DNA of 64,000 bases from contig NZ_CP036423.1 in the NCBI RefSeq assembly GCF_009910365.1, positions 1,302,001-1,366,000 on the forward strand, in the 5' to 3' direction. This document shows positions 9,387 through 17,921 of the stretch, in pieces. The notes under the pieces are model-generated. The model was not told where the DNA came from. It was given only the letters and a program-made list of their open reading frames with translations, and made no database searches. The DNA is from Aequoribacter fuscus (GTDB lineage: Bacteria > Pseudomonadota > Gammaproteobacteria > Pseudomonadales > Halieaceae). Both the position numbers and the translations under genes were made by a program. How positions within the stretch are numbered: the stretch's first letter is position 1; each line of letters starts with the position of its first letter.

Positions 9387-10178
9387 ATGCGCAAATTCCA
9401 GCAGGCGTTTTTAGGGTTTCTCGTCAGTCTTCTATTCGCGGCAGGTGTGGTTGCCAATGACACGCCCGTCGCCGTTATTACGGGTAGCTCTTATGGTTTA
9501 GGCGCAGAGCTAGTTGAGCGCGCGGTGGCCCGCGGTTGGCGTATAGCAATGGTTGACTATCGCCCTGGCCCCTCAGCCACCAAAGCACAAGAGATCAAAG
9601 AACAAGGGGGGCAGGCATCGGTGTTTGTCGCCGATTTGTCAAAGCCAGAAGATCGAAAAGACTTAATCAAAAACGTATTAAAAACCTACGGTCGGGTAGA
9701 TTACCTGTTTAATAATGCGGGTTATGCCTATTTAGCGACCGTAGAGCAGATGAAACTTCAGTCCGCGCATCGCTTGTTTGAAGTCAATTACTGGGCTTAC
9801 GCTGATTTGGCCAAGCAGGTCATTGAACCTATGCGGAAACAGGGAGGTGGCACTATCGTCAACGTTTCATCAATCTTAGGAACGGTAGCTGCTCCCGCGG
9901 GTTATGGCCACTATAGTGCCAGCAAGCATGCCCTGCACGGTCTGTTTCAAACAATGATGAAAGAGGTGGCACCCGATAACATTAAGGTATTTTTGGCGGC
10001 CCCCGGTGGCATGAAAACTCAAATCGGCGCCCATTCGGTGGGGCCTCTAGCCAACCCAGAAGCTCCGGTACCTGCGAATTGGGAAGATCCAAGCATCGTT
10101 GCCGATGATATTTTCGAGGCTATCAAGGGCGAGTCAGGCGTATTTATGCCCGGCTATGTGGGCCGGCAAGGTCGCTAA
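9387..10178 (+). CDS. Short-chain dehydrogenase/reductase with an N-terminal signal peptide
   Basis: 263 residues. The SDR core is complete: cofactor loop TGSSYGLG at residues 32-39, NNAG at 109-112, and active site Y176/K180 (YSASK) with the serine in NVSSIL. Oddly, residues 1-24 form a basic, hydrophobic export signal ending AGVVA, and the first beta-strand begins right after it. The ATG at 9387 has AGAGG 8 bases upstream. The ATG at 9381 is too close to it. SDRs need NAD(P), which is cytoplasmic, so the segment may be a membrane anchor rather than a cleaved signal. A GST gene follows after 35 bases. Confidence 0.85.
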   Translation: MRKFQQAFLGFLVSLLFAAGVVANDTPVAVITGSSYGLGAELVERAVARGWRIAMVDYRPGPSATKAQEIKEQGGQASVFVADLSKPEDRKDLIKNVLKTYGRVDYLFNNAGYAYLATVEQMKLQSAHRLFEVNYWAYADLAKQVIEPMRKQGGGTIVNVSSILGTVAAPAGYGHYSASKHALHGLFQTMMKEVAPDNIKVFLAAPGGMKTQIGAHSVGPLANPEAPVPANWEDPSIVADDIFEAIKGESGVFMPGYVGRQGR

Positions 10179-10213
10179 TGTGTGCAAACAATAATTGATA
10201 AAGAGAGGCCAGT

Positions 10214-10846
10214 ATGATCAAAGTTCACCACCTAAATAATAGCCGCTCACAGCGTATTTTGTGGCTCCTTGAAGAACTAGAGTTAGATTATGAGATCGTA
10301 TTTTACCAGCGCGATGCGGTGACGAATTTGGCTCCACCGGAGCTAGAAGCGATACATCCTTTGGGTAAATCACCTATGATCAGCGATGGCGATCAGGTGG
10401 TGATTGAGTCGGGCGCCATTATCGATTACTTGATCCGCAAGCACGGCCAAGGACGTCTGGCACCAGCCGTGGGCACGCCCGCACATGAAGAGTACCTGCA
10501 GTGGCTGCATTATGGTGAGGGCAGTGCCATGCTGCCATTAATGCTGCGGATGTACACCAATCGTTTGCCCGATGGGGGTGCCGCGCTGACAGACAGAATA
10601 CACAGTGAGCTTGATCGCCATTTGGGCTACATCAATCAAGCCTTAGAGGGCAACGACTGGCTCGTCGGCAACCAACTATCAGGTGCTGATATTCAATTGT
10701 CATTTGTGGCGGAAATCGCGCCTTTATTGTATCCGCAGGGGCAATTCCCTTGGCTTGATCAATTCCGGGTTCGTCTGCAGGCTTTAGATACCTACAAACG
10801 TGCTCTAGAGCGGGGCGGTCGCTACGACTTCGGCCCGAGCCAATAA
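10214..10846 (+). CDS. Glutathione S-transferase family protein
   Basis: 210 residues. The N-terminal thioredoxin-fold domain has SRSQRILWLLEEL, the cis-proline segment GKSPMI and the glutathione-contact ESGAI near residue 66. The C-terminal helical domain carries the N-capping segment LSGADIQLSF. This arrangement fits bacterial GSTs used in detoxification or in isomerase steps of degradation pathways. It is on the same strand as the SDR before it and the exported protein after it, with short gaps, so it is probably cotranscribed. Substrate unknown. Confidence 0.88.
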   Translation: MIKVHHLNNSRSQRILWLLEELELDYEIVFYQRDAVTNLAPPELEAIHPLGKSPMISDGDQVVIESGAIIDYLIRKHGQGRLAPAVGTPAHEEYLQWLHYGEGSAMLPLMLRMYTNRLPDGGAALTDRIHSELDRHLGYINQALEGNDWLVGNQLSGADIQLSFVAEIAPLLYPQGQFPWLDQFRVRLQALDTYKRALERGGRYDFGPSQ

Positions 10847-10885
10847 TATCCCTACTAGAGCCAAGATCGAAACTAGGAGTTCTCG

Positions 10886-12205
10886 ATGTCAACATTACGC
10901 CGCCTTGTAGGTTTGATCACCACGCTACACATGCTTCAATCCACGGTCGTGCACGCCTGGTCTGACCATGCCTCATTGGCTTGGCCCTTATTGCGCGTTA
11001 TGCCGGAGGTCCAGAATGCCGAGCCTTTGCGGGTAGAAACCCTAAACGAGTTCGTAGTGGCCGAACGCACTGCGATCGCAGAGCTCCTAGCGCAACATGA
11101 AGACTGGGCGCTGCAGAATCTCGAACATTACGCGGCACTACCCACGGAACTGGTGTTTGATGCCGCAACAGCCGACGCCGACCTTGAGATCGCCTTTTTG
11201 AATGCGATTCGCATAAACCCAACGCGTTCGTATCAACCCTATCGCCAGTTGATGAGCTTTGAGCCCAAAACGGCGCAAGAGACATTAATTGCGGTGTCAG
11301 AATTAACTTTTTTGCAAGGCACGATTGCAAGTAATGATTCGCGCTACGTCAGTCTGGCCAGCGGCGATTTCGTCAGTGCAGCGGCGGTTGTTTCTACAGC
11401 GTCTGATGAACCTGATTTTGGGCTCGATATTGGGTTGTATGCCGATAACGGCACCGAGCACGGCAAACGCTACGGGTTTGGCAACCAGCCTTTTGGTAAC
11501 CCCAATTTGGAATACGGTTCGCAAGCGCCGTTTCACATGGGCTTTTATCATTTGGATTGGTTGACGTCGCTAGCGCAGCCGGGGTTGTTGCAAACCTATC
11601 CTCTGTATCGCACTGAGCTGTACCGCAAACTTGCCGTTCTCGCGTTCAGCACAGGACATGATTACTGGGGCTGGCGTTTTATGGGCTGGGGCTTGCACTA
11701 CGTCGGAGATTTAGCTCAGCCCTATCATGCGGTACCTTTACCCGACACTGGTATCCTTGAAAGTTTGTGGATCGTAGCCACAGGAAAGACGGGTGAGGCC
11801 CTGCAGCTGGTTTCGAACCGCCATGGTGTGATTGAAGCGTTTCAAAAGGCCATTGTTGCTCAGGCGTTGGTTCGCCAAGATTGGACGCAGTCTACGCTGC
11901 AGGAAGTCGCCCGGCTAAGTCCGAGTGCTGCATGGGCGCAAAACACCTTGATTGATGAGCTCACGCAAGATTCCGCAGCAGGTGCCGCAGGTCTAGACCG
12001 AGCATTGGTTAAGTACGCGCCACCGAAGCTGGTGTCGGACCCCGTATTCGAGTTCTCTCAGTCGCCCGAAGAGGCCGCCATTTTGGCGGCAATTGCTGTG
12101 CAGGGCGAAGACGCCGAGGCGGGGTTAACTGCGAGCTTGAATCAGCAAATGCAACGTTTTAGCTTCTTTGCTCAGGCGTGGATTCGTGGAATCTTAAACT
12201 CTTAA
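10886..12205 (+). CDS. Exported zinc-dependent phospholipase C / P1 nuclease superfamily protein
   Basis: 439 residues with a signal peptide ending VVHA after residue 24. Cleavage there leaves tryptophan 25 as the mature N-terminus (WSDHAS). In zinc phospholipases C and S1/P1 nucleases the mature N-terminal Trp is itself a zinc ligand. The later LHYVGDLAQPYHA matches the HxxGDxxQPxH zinc-binding pattern of the same superfamily, and GHDYWGW may supply another ligand. The likely role is hydrolysis of a phosphodiester in the periplasm or outside the cell. AGGAG lies 6 bases before the ATG. Confidence 0.78.
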   Translation: MSTLRRLVGLITTLHMLQSTVVHAWSDHASLAWPLLRVMPEVQNAEPLRVETLNEFVVAERTAIAELLAQHEDWALQNLEHYAALPTELVFDAATADADLEIAFLNAIRINPTRSYQPYRQLMSFEPKTAQETLIAVSELTFLQGTIASNDSRYVSLASGDFVSAAAVVSTASDEPDFGLDIGLYADNGTEHGKRYGFGNQPFGNPNLEYGSQAPFHMGFYHLDWLTSLAQPGLLQTYPLYRTELYRKLAVLAFSTGHDYWGWRFMGWGLHYVGDLAQPYHAVPLPDTGILESLWIVATGKTGEALQLVSNRHGVIEAFQKAIVAQALVRQDWTQSTLQEVARLSPSAAWAQNTLIDELTQDSAAGAAGLDRALVKYAPPKLVSDPVFEFSQSPEEAAILAAIAVQGEDAEAGLTASLNQQMQRFSFFAQAWIRGILNS

Positions 12206-12276
12206 TAAAAGATTTAAGAATTAGATAAGAAATAGGTCATACATTACGCTCATCCAGTCCAACAAGTGGTGAGTGT

Positions 12277-12972
12277 ATGACCAATGTAGAATCCTCGAGC
12301 GTCTTAACTGTTGCTAATGCGTCCGTTCAAGCGTCAAGCGCGATGTTGCAACACTTACCGGCGTTGGCTTTGGTTTCTGAATTTACGCCGGCTCGTGAAC
12401 GAGTCGAACGCTTTATTTCCCAGGTTTTTCAAGCCAGCTTTAATGCCAAAATTATGACCTATGCGCCTGATTTGCTCTATCTAGAGCATGACTTACGGAT
12501 TCAGGCCGCTTTGGGCTTGCGCTGGGCAGATACGCATCCCTTGTTTTGCGAGAAGTATTTGGAAGGCAGCGTCCTTGACGCCATTGGTGATCCACTGCTT
12601 GAGCGGGGTGAGGTTGTTGAACTGAGTAATTTAGCCAGTATGACACCGGGGGCGGGTGCTCAATTATACGTATTGGCCGCTGTCGCACTCGATTTGGCGG
12701 GGTGTAAGCAGCTGGTATTCACTGCCAACGAGACAGTCCGTCGCTCCATTTCGCGCGGCGGTTTCAGCGCCCGTTTCTTAGCAGATGCCAACGTTGAGAA
12801 GATCACAGGCGCTGATCAATGGGGAAGTTACTATCAAGGTCGTCCGCAAGTCATGGTTGCAGACATTCCCGCCAGTGCTCAAATTATTCGGTCTAATCCG
12901 CTGGTCACACCCTTGTTAAACGTTGCTATGCCGGCGATGAAGCAGTTTGCTCTTGCTTGGAACCAAGCTTAA
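12277..12972 (+). CDS. Thermostable hemolysin family protein
   Basis: 231 residues. Family features are RERVERFISQVFQASFNA, the LLYLEHD and AALGLRWAD segments, then VVELSNLASMTPGAG and the final WGSYYQGRPQVMV. The protein lacks a signal peptide, and its order of conserved segments resembles GNAT or autoinducer-synthase folds, so the name from Vibrio may hide an acyltransferase-like enzyme. This last point is my inference. It opens a nine-gene run, and its 3' end overlaps the ligase gene by 16 bases. A role beside an acyl-activating ligase and an oxidase would fit biosynthesis better than lysis. Confidence 0.8.
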   Translation: MTNVESSSVLTVANASVQASSAMLQHLPALALVSEFTPARERVERFISQVFQASFNAKIMTYAPDLLYLEHDLRIQAALGLRWADTHPLFCEKYLEGSVLDAIGDPLLERGEVVELSNLASMTPGAGAQLYVLAAVALDLAGCKQLVFTANETVRRSISRGGFSARFLADANVEKITGADQWGSYYQGRPQVMVADIPASAQIIRSNPLVTPLLNVAMPAMKQFALAWNQA

Positions 12973-14450
12973 CCGTGGGGCGGATACTCGACATTCTCAG
13001 CGCGCGCGATCCGGATGAGACACTGATTTATACGTCACAAAGCGAAGTGTCGTGTGTTCGATTCATCGAAGCCGTAACAGCGGCTAAGCAATGGCTGAAG
13101 ACCCATCGAGTGCGCCAATTGGGATTGCTGTTAGATAACGAACCCGCTTGGCTTGTCTGGGATTTGGCCGCGCAAGAATTAGATCTTTGCTTGGTGCCGC
13201 TGCCGACATTTTTTAGCAAGGCCCAGATTTCATATATTGTCGCCACGGCGGGTTTAACCCACGTTGTGTTTAGCGATGCCTTTGCCGAATCGTTGGCGAA
13301 TTGTGAACAAAACGACGTGCATGTCTTGACCGGCGACTTAGTGGCGCATTGCCGAGTGCGACGCTATGAGCCTACCAAGGTGCCCCTACTACCGGATCTC
13401 ACCCATAAAATCACCTTTACATCGGGTTCTACCGGAACGCCCAAGGGTGTGTGTTTGTCCAGCGAGCATTGTTTATTGGTGGCTCAGGCAATTGCCGATA
13501 GAGTGCAACAAGATCAGCCTAAACATTTGTGTACCTTGCCCTTATCGACTTTACTCGAGAACCTGGCAGGTGTGTATCAGACCTGGATGCGAGAGGGCAC
13601 CGTGGTGTTGTTGCCTCTGGCTGAGCTGGGTTTTGATGGCGGTCGTTTGACCAGTTTTGCAACGTTTATTGAGACAATTAACACAACGCAACCCAACTCA
13701 ATGATAACGGTGCCAGCGCTTTTGATGGCCTTGGTTCAGGCCGGACGAGCAGGCATGCCCTTGCCGAACAGCTTCACGTTTGTCGCAGTTGGCGGTGCGC
13801 GGGTGGCACCCAGTTTGGTTGAGCAAGCTGCAGCTCTTGGCTTGCCCGTGTATGAGGGGTATGGCTTATCCGAGGCCGCGTCTGTCGTTAGCATTAACAC
13901 GCCAAGTCAAAATCGAGCAGGCACCAGCGGCTGTGTGCTGGATCACCTGAAAGTCAGAGCGGAAAAAGGCGAACTGGTCATCGAAGGCCCGCTGTTCTTG
14001 GGGTATATGAATCAACCCGACAGTTGGGGTAAGACGCGCTATGCGACCGGGGATTTGGGTGATGTCTCCGCAGACGGTTTCGTGCAAGTGTCTGGCCGTA
14101 AAAGCAACTTACTGATTACTACCTTGGGGCGCAACATTGCTCCTGAATGGCTCGAGGGCGAATTGTTTGCTTCGGGCTTATTCGTGCAGTGCGTCATTCT
14201 GGGCAACGATCTGCCTTACTGTGCGGCGTTATTGTTCGCGCCAAACACAATAAGTGATGCGCAGATAACATCCTGTATACAAACCCTCAACGCTCGCATA
14301 CCAGAGTATGCGCGCGTGCAGCGTTGGTTGCGGCTAGATCGTCCTTTGACGGTTGAACAGGGATTTTGGACGGAAAACGGACGCCCGAAACGTCTAGCGA
14401 TTGCTAACGCTTTTACACAACAGTTAACTCCCAATGAGGATTCTCAATGA
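12957..14450 (+). CDS. AMP-forming acyl-CoA synthetase/ligase (ANL superfamily)
   Basis: 497 residues. The ATP loop is TSGSTGTPKG near 155-164, YEGYGLSEA is the A5 motif, ATGDLG is A7, and SGRKSNLLIT with GRNIAPEWLE form the hinge to the C-terminal domain. A late NGRPKR offers the catalytic lysine. It should activate a carboxylic acid as its adenylate and pass it to CoA or another thiol or amine. The start is uncertain: TTG at 12957 overlaps the previous gene by 16 bases, and GTG at 12975 is the alternative. Neither has a strong ribosome binding site, so translational coupling is likely. Confidence 0.85.
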   Translation: MEPSLTVGRILDILSARDPDETLIYTSQSEVSCVRFIEAVTAAKQWLKTHRVRQLGLLLDNEPAWLVWDLAAQELDLCLVPLPTFFSKAQISYIVATAGLTHVVFSDAFAESLANCEQNDVHVLTGDLVAHCRVRRYEPTKVPLLPDLTHKITFTSGSTGTPKGVCLSSEHCLLVAQAIADRVQQDQPKHLCTLPLSTLLENLAGVYQTWMREGTVVLLPLAELGFDGGRLTSFATFIETINTTQPNSMITVPALLMALVQAGRAGMPLPNSFTFVAVGGARVAPSLVEQAAALGLPVYEGYGLSEAASVVSINTPSQNRAGTSGCVLDHLKVRAEKGELVIEGPLFLGYMNQPDSWGKTRYATGDLGDVSADGFVQVSGRKSNLLITTLGRNIAPEWLEGELFASGLFVQCVILGNDLPYCAALLFAPNTISDAQITSCIQTLNARIPEYARVQRWLRLDRPLTVEQGFWTENGRPKRLAIANAFTQQLTPNEDSQ

Positions 14451-15121
14451 GCTTTTATGAAGAATTAGTAGCCCAAACTCAAGTTGAACGACAGGCGCTT
14501 TTATCTGCCGACTTAGTCAAGGTAGCATTGTCGGGGGAAATGACGATCGACCTTTACGTTGCGTTTTTAACGCAGGCTTATCATCACGTAAAGCACACGG
14601 TACCTTTGTTAATGCGATCGGGGTCAGCGGTACCGGGGCGCTACGAATTTTATCGCAATGCGATGGCGGAGTACGTCGACGAGGAGCTTGGGCATCAAGA
14701 GTGGGTCTTAAACGACATAGCAACCTGCGGCTTTGATAAAGAGTGTGTCCGTCATGGCCGCCCCACGTTAGCAACGGAGGCGATGGTGGCCTATGCTTAC
14801 TACACTATTGATCATGTAAATCCTCTGGCTTTCTTGGGTATGGTACATGTGTTGGAGGGTACCAGCGTCACTGTGGCTGATGAGGCTGCTCAAAAAATAC
14901 GCGACGTCACAGGGTTGCCGCGCAAGGCATTTACCTATTTAACCTCTCACGGTGCTTTGGATATCGAGCATGTTAAGTTTTTTGAAGATCTGGTCAATCA
15001 GGTAACGGATGAGAAAGATCAGGCGGATATTGTTCATGCCGCTAAGCAGTTCTATGCGCTTTACAAAGGCGTGTACGATAGTGTGCTGAATTCCTCGGCA
15101 TTAAGTTTGGCCGCAGCGTAA
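14447..15121 (+). CDS. Heme-oxygenase-like (TenA/PqqC-fold) putative diiron oxidase
   Basis: 224 residues, all helical. Candidate metal ligands are E80 and H83 (EELGHQEW), E137 (HVLEG), H168, D172 and H175 (HxxxDxxH). The spacing from the first His to the Glu (54 residues) and the HxxxDxxH motif resemble HDO-type diiron enzymes such as CADD and UndA. Such enzymes use Fe(II) and O2 to oxidise or cleave fatty or amino acids. The ATG overlaps the ligase stop (ATGA) and GAGG precedes it. It could instead be a catalytically different TenA-like protein, but the ligand set argues for oxidase. Confidence 0.8.
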   Translation: MSFYEELVAQTQVERQALLSADLVKVALSGEMTIDLYVAFLTQAYHHVKHTVPLLMRSGSAVPGRYEFYRNAMAEYVDEELGHQEWVLNDIATCGFDKECVRHGRPTLATEAMVAYAYYTIDHVNPLAFLGMVHVLEGTSVTVADEAAQKIRDVTGLPRKAFTYLTSHGALDIEHVKFFEDLVNQVTDEKDQADIVHAAKQFYALYKGVYDSVLNSSALSLAAA

Positions 15122-15133
15122 GGGGATAAGTGC

Positions 15134-15901
15134 ATGCAGCGCGTAGTGATCACGGGTGCAACGGGTGGTTTGGGAATGGCTTTGGCGAGTCTTCTCGATT
15201 CGCAGAATAGCGAACTGGTGTTGGTTGGTCGGGATGAAGTTGCGTTAAGGGCTCTGAATGAATCCTTGGGTTCTAAGCATCAAATACGGGTAGCCGATTT
15301 GGCCTCCGCTGACGCGATAGATAGTCTGGCTGAGCAACTCTCACAACAAAGAGTCGATGTATTGATTAATAATGCGGGGCTGAACGAATTTGGTGAATTT
15401 ACGGACGTGCCCCCGGCGACAATTGAGCAAATGTTTCAGGTCAACGTCATAGCTCCAATGAAGCTGACACAAGCGATGTTGCCCGCTTTGGTGCGCGACA
15501 AGGCCACAGTTCTGAATATCGGATCGGTCTTTGGCTATATTGGCTTTCCTTTTTATGCCACATACAGCGCGACTAAATTTGCCCTACGCGGATTTAGCGA
15601 GGCTTTGTATCGAGAGTACAAGGATCAGGGGCTTAAGGTTCTGTTCGTCGCGCCTCGAGCGATCGCGACGAACATGAACGATGCACGAACAGAAGCAATG
15701 AATAAAGCGTTAGGTAATACGACAGACACACCAGAGGCCGTGGCCTTACAGATTGTGCGGGCCCTGCGTGAAGGTCAAATTCGAACGGTCATCGGGTTCC
15801 CAGAAAAGCTGTTTGCGCGAATCAATGGCGTATTGCCTAACATTGTGGACAAGGCCTTGTTCAAGCAGGTTGCAGCGATGCGAAAATTTGCCAGAAAATA
15901 G
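15134..15901 (+). CDS. Short-chain dehydrogenase/reductase
   Basis: 255 residues of a classical SDR: TGATGGLG at 7-14, NNAG at 79-82, and catalytic Y144/K148 in YSATK. There is no signal peptide, so it is cytoplasmic, unlike the SDR at 9387. It sits 12 bases after the putative diiron oxidase with AAGGGG before the ATG, and 20 bases before the response regulator. It probably performs a keto/alcohol step in the same small pathway. Substrate unknown. Confidence 0.88.
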   Translation: MQRVVITGATGGLGMALASLLDSQNSELVLVGRDEVALRALNESLGSKHQIRVADLASADAIDSLAEQLSQQRVDVLINNAGLNEFGEFTDVPPATIEQMFQVNVIAPMKLTQAMLPALVRDKATVLNIGSVFGYIGFPFYATYSATKFALRGFSEALYREYKDQGLKVLFVAPRAIATNMNDARTEAMNKALGNTTDTPEAVALQIVRALREGQIRTVIGFPEKLFARINGVLPNIVDKALFKQVAAMRKFARK

Positions 15902-15921
15902 AAAAATATAAGGGGATTACA

Positions 15922-16581
15922 ATGAGAGTGTTGCTAGTGGAGGACGAGCATTCACTTGCTCAAGGCGTTGTTTCTGGGTTGGAACGCGAGGGCTTTGTCG
16001 TGGACTGGGTAGATTCTGGACGTTTAGCGGAAACCGCTGTTAAAGCAGACCCTCCGGATATCATGGTTCTAGATTTAGGTCTAGGGGATATGGATGGCTT
16101 GGATCTGCTCGCGTCGATTCGGCAAAAAAAGCATCGGTTTCCCATTTTAATTTTGACAGCGCGCGGCGAAGTGGACGACAAGGTAAAAGGTTTAGATGCT
16201 GGCGCTGACGACTACATGGCTAAACCGTTTGATTTTTTAGAATTGTGCGCGCGCCTCCGCGTGCTAGAGCGCCGTCTGGGTACGGCCTCTACTAGCACCA
16301 TCAGTATCAGCAATGTCGTTTTACACATAAACACTCACCAAGTTGAGGTGGGGGGCAAGGACTTAGATTTGCCGCGGCGCGAGTACATGTTGCTAAAGTG
16401 CTTGATGGAGAATCAGGGGCGTGTTGTTACCCGTGACCAGCTGGAGTCGAGGCTATATCATTGGGGTGACGAAATTTCGAGCAATGCCCTGGAGGTCCAT
16501 GTGCATCACTTGCGTAAAAAACTGCCCGACGCGTTTATCAAGACGATTCGCGGGCTAGGGTACACGGTTCCAAATCAGTGA
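15922..16581 (+). CDS. OmpR/PhoB-family response regulator
   Basis: 219 residues. The receiver domain has the acidic pair in VEDEH, the phospho-acceptor D51 (VLDLGLGD), the switch threonine in ILTARG and the conserved lysine in MAKPFD. A winged-helix DNA-binding domain follows (YMLLKCLMENQGRVV and the final TIRGLGY). It looks closest to QseB/PmrA/TctD regulators. AAGGGG precedes the ATG. Its stop overlaps the GTG start of the kinase. Likely targets are the promoter of this nine-gene run and iron-related genes, which is inference. Confidence 0.93.
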   Translation: MRVLLVEDEHSLAQGVVSGLEREGFVVDWVDSGRLAETAVKADPPDIMVLDLGLGDMDGLDLLASIRQKKHRFPILILTARGEVDDKVKGLDAGADDYMAKPFDFLELCARLRVLERRLGTASTSTISISNVVLHINTHQVEVGGKDLDLPRREYMLLKCLMENQGRVVTRDQLESRLYHWGDEISSNALEVHVHHLRKKLPDAFIKTIRGLGYTVPNQ

Positions 16582-17921
16582 GATCGATTCGTCGTACGCT
16601 GATTTTAACGCTGTTATCGGCGTTTACTCTGGTGATGTTCGTTGCATCCTTAAATGGTTATTTGTCCAGCATGAATAAAGCCGAGGGGTTGCTGGATGAC
16701 CATTTAAAGCAGCTCGCCGTGGCGCTTGCCCAATCACACAGTGTGTCGTCAGAGATGTTTGAAGACTACGTCCTTGAGTTCGAGGATCTGCAAGGTCCTT
16801 CTATGATTGCTTACCAGGTTATCGAGTCGGGTAGGGTCACTAGGCGCACATCTAATGCCCCTACCGAGAGCTGGGCCGAGATTGTGTCTGGGTTTAGCTA
16901 CCGCAATTTTGGTGACTTTCGTTGGCGAGTCTATGCCTTGGAGGTATCCGAGGCCAAGCGGGTGGTTGTCGCAGAGCGCGCAGACCTTCGCTTTGTCGTT
17001 GCTGAAACCGTGGTCTTGCAATCGATCTATCCTTTGTTGGTGTGGTTGCCGATATTGGCTCTGCTGACTTGGTTTATTGTGACTTGGGGCTTGCGTCCTT
17101 TGGCACACTTAAGTTTGTGGATTGGTTTAAAGAAAGAGAACGACTTTACGCCCATTGCATTCGAGCAAACGCCCAAAGAGCTCAAGCAGATTGTCCAATC
17201 GCTGAATGGTCTGTTAGGCCGTTTGGGCAGCGCTTTTCAACGAGAAAAGCAGTTTGGCGCAGTTGCTGCCCACGAACTAAGGACCCCGATAAGTGTTGCC
17301 AAAGTGCACATACATAATCTTAGGTTAAGCTTGAAAGAGGAAGCTGAGCTTAAGGCACTCGATTACGTGGATGAAAGTGTCGGTCGCTTGCAGCGGGTCG
17401 TTCAGCAAATGCTGGATTTAAGCCGAACACAACCTGAGGTAATTCAGACACGTTTTGATCCCGTCGATTTAAATGCCGTGGTGCAGCAGGTGTGTGTTGA
17501 TTTGTGGGGTAAGTTTGACCAAAAGTCGCAGACCATAGAGTTCCACGATGCAGCAACGTTACCGAAAATTACAGGGGATGGGGCTTTGCTCAGCCTTTTA
17601 TTTGAAAACTTATTGCAGAACGCGAACCGTTATACGCCTCAGGGGGGGCAAATTTGCGTCGAGACTCAGTGCTTACCCTCAGGCAAGATCGCAGTCACTG
17701 TGAATGATTCGGGTCCCGGTATCGCAGAAGACCAGCGCGATATGGTGTTTAACAGATTCTATCGTGTACACCATGATAATCAGCCGGAAGGCGTTGGTTT
17801 GGGCTTGGCGATTGTCGGACAAATTGCGCGCCTCCATCACGCCCACGTAGATATTTCCAGCAATCGGCTAGGTGGCGCAAAGTTTACGGTGACCTTTCCC
17901 GCACCAGAGCGCAAGCAATGA
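16578..17921 (+). CDS. Membrane sensor histidine kinase
   Basis: 447 residues, GTG start overlapping the regulator stop by 4 bases. Transmembrane segments lie near 7-29 and 150-170 and enclose a periplasmic sensor of about 120 residues. A short HAMP-like linker leads to the dimerisation motif AAHELRTPI with phospho-accepting H232. The ATPase domain has NLLQNANRYTP (N box), DSGPGI (G1) and GLGLAI (G2). The periplasmic part is not rich in His or Cys, so a metal signal is not obvious from it. Position before cupredoxin and FTR1 genes suggests it senses iron, copper or redox state. Confidence 0.92.
   Translation: MRSIRRTLILTLLSAFTLVMFVASLNGYLSSMNKAEGLLDDHLKQLAVALAQSHSVSSEMFEDYVLEFEDLQGPSMIAYQVIESGRVTRRTSNAPTESWAEIVSGFSYRNFGDFRWRVYALEVSEAKRVVVAERADLRFVVAETVVLQSIYPLLVWLPILALLTWFIVTWGLRPLAHLSLWIGLKKENDFTPIAFEQTPKELKQIVQSLNGLLGRLGSAFQREKQFGAVAAHELRTPISVAKVHIHNLRLSLKEEAELKALDYVDESVGRLQRVVQQMLDLSRTQPEVIQTRFDPVDLNAVVQQVCVDLWGKFDQKSQTIEFHDAATLPKITGDGALLSLLFENLLQNANRYTPQGGQICVETQCLPSGKIAVTVNDSGPGIAEDQRDMVFNRFYRVHHDNQPEGVGLGLAIVGQIARLHHAHVDISSNRLGGAKFTVTFPAPERKQ

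Noticed and set aside
12194-12217. Repeated TTAA near the start of the nine-gene run as a response-regulator binding site
   Set aside because: Spacing is uneven (8 then 12 bases), the first copies lie in the end of the previous gene, and the region is simply AT-rich. It is not enough for an operator claim.
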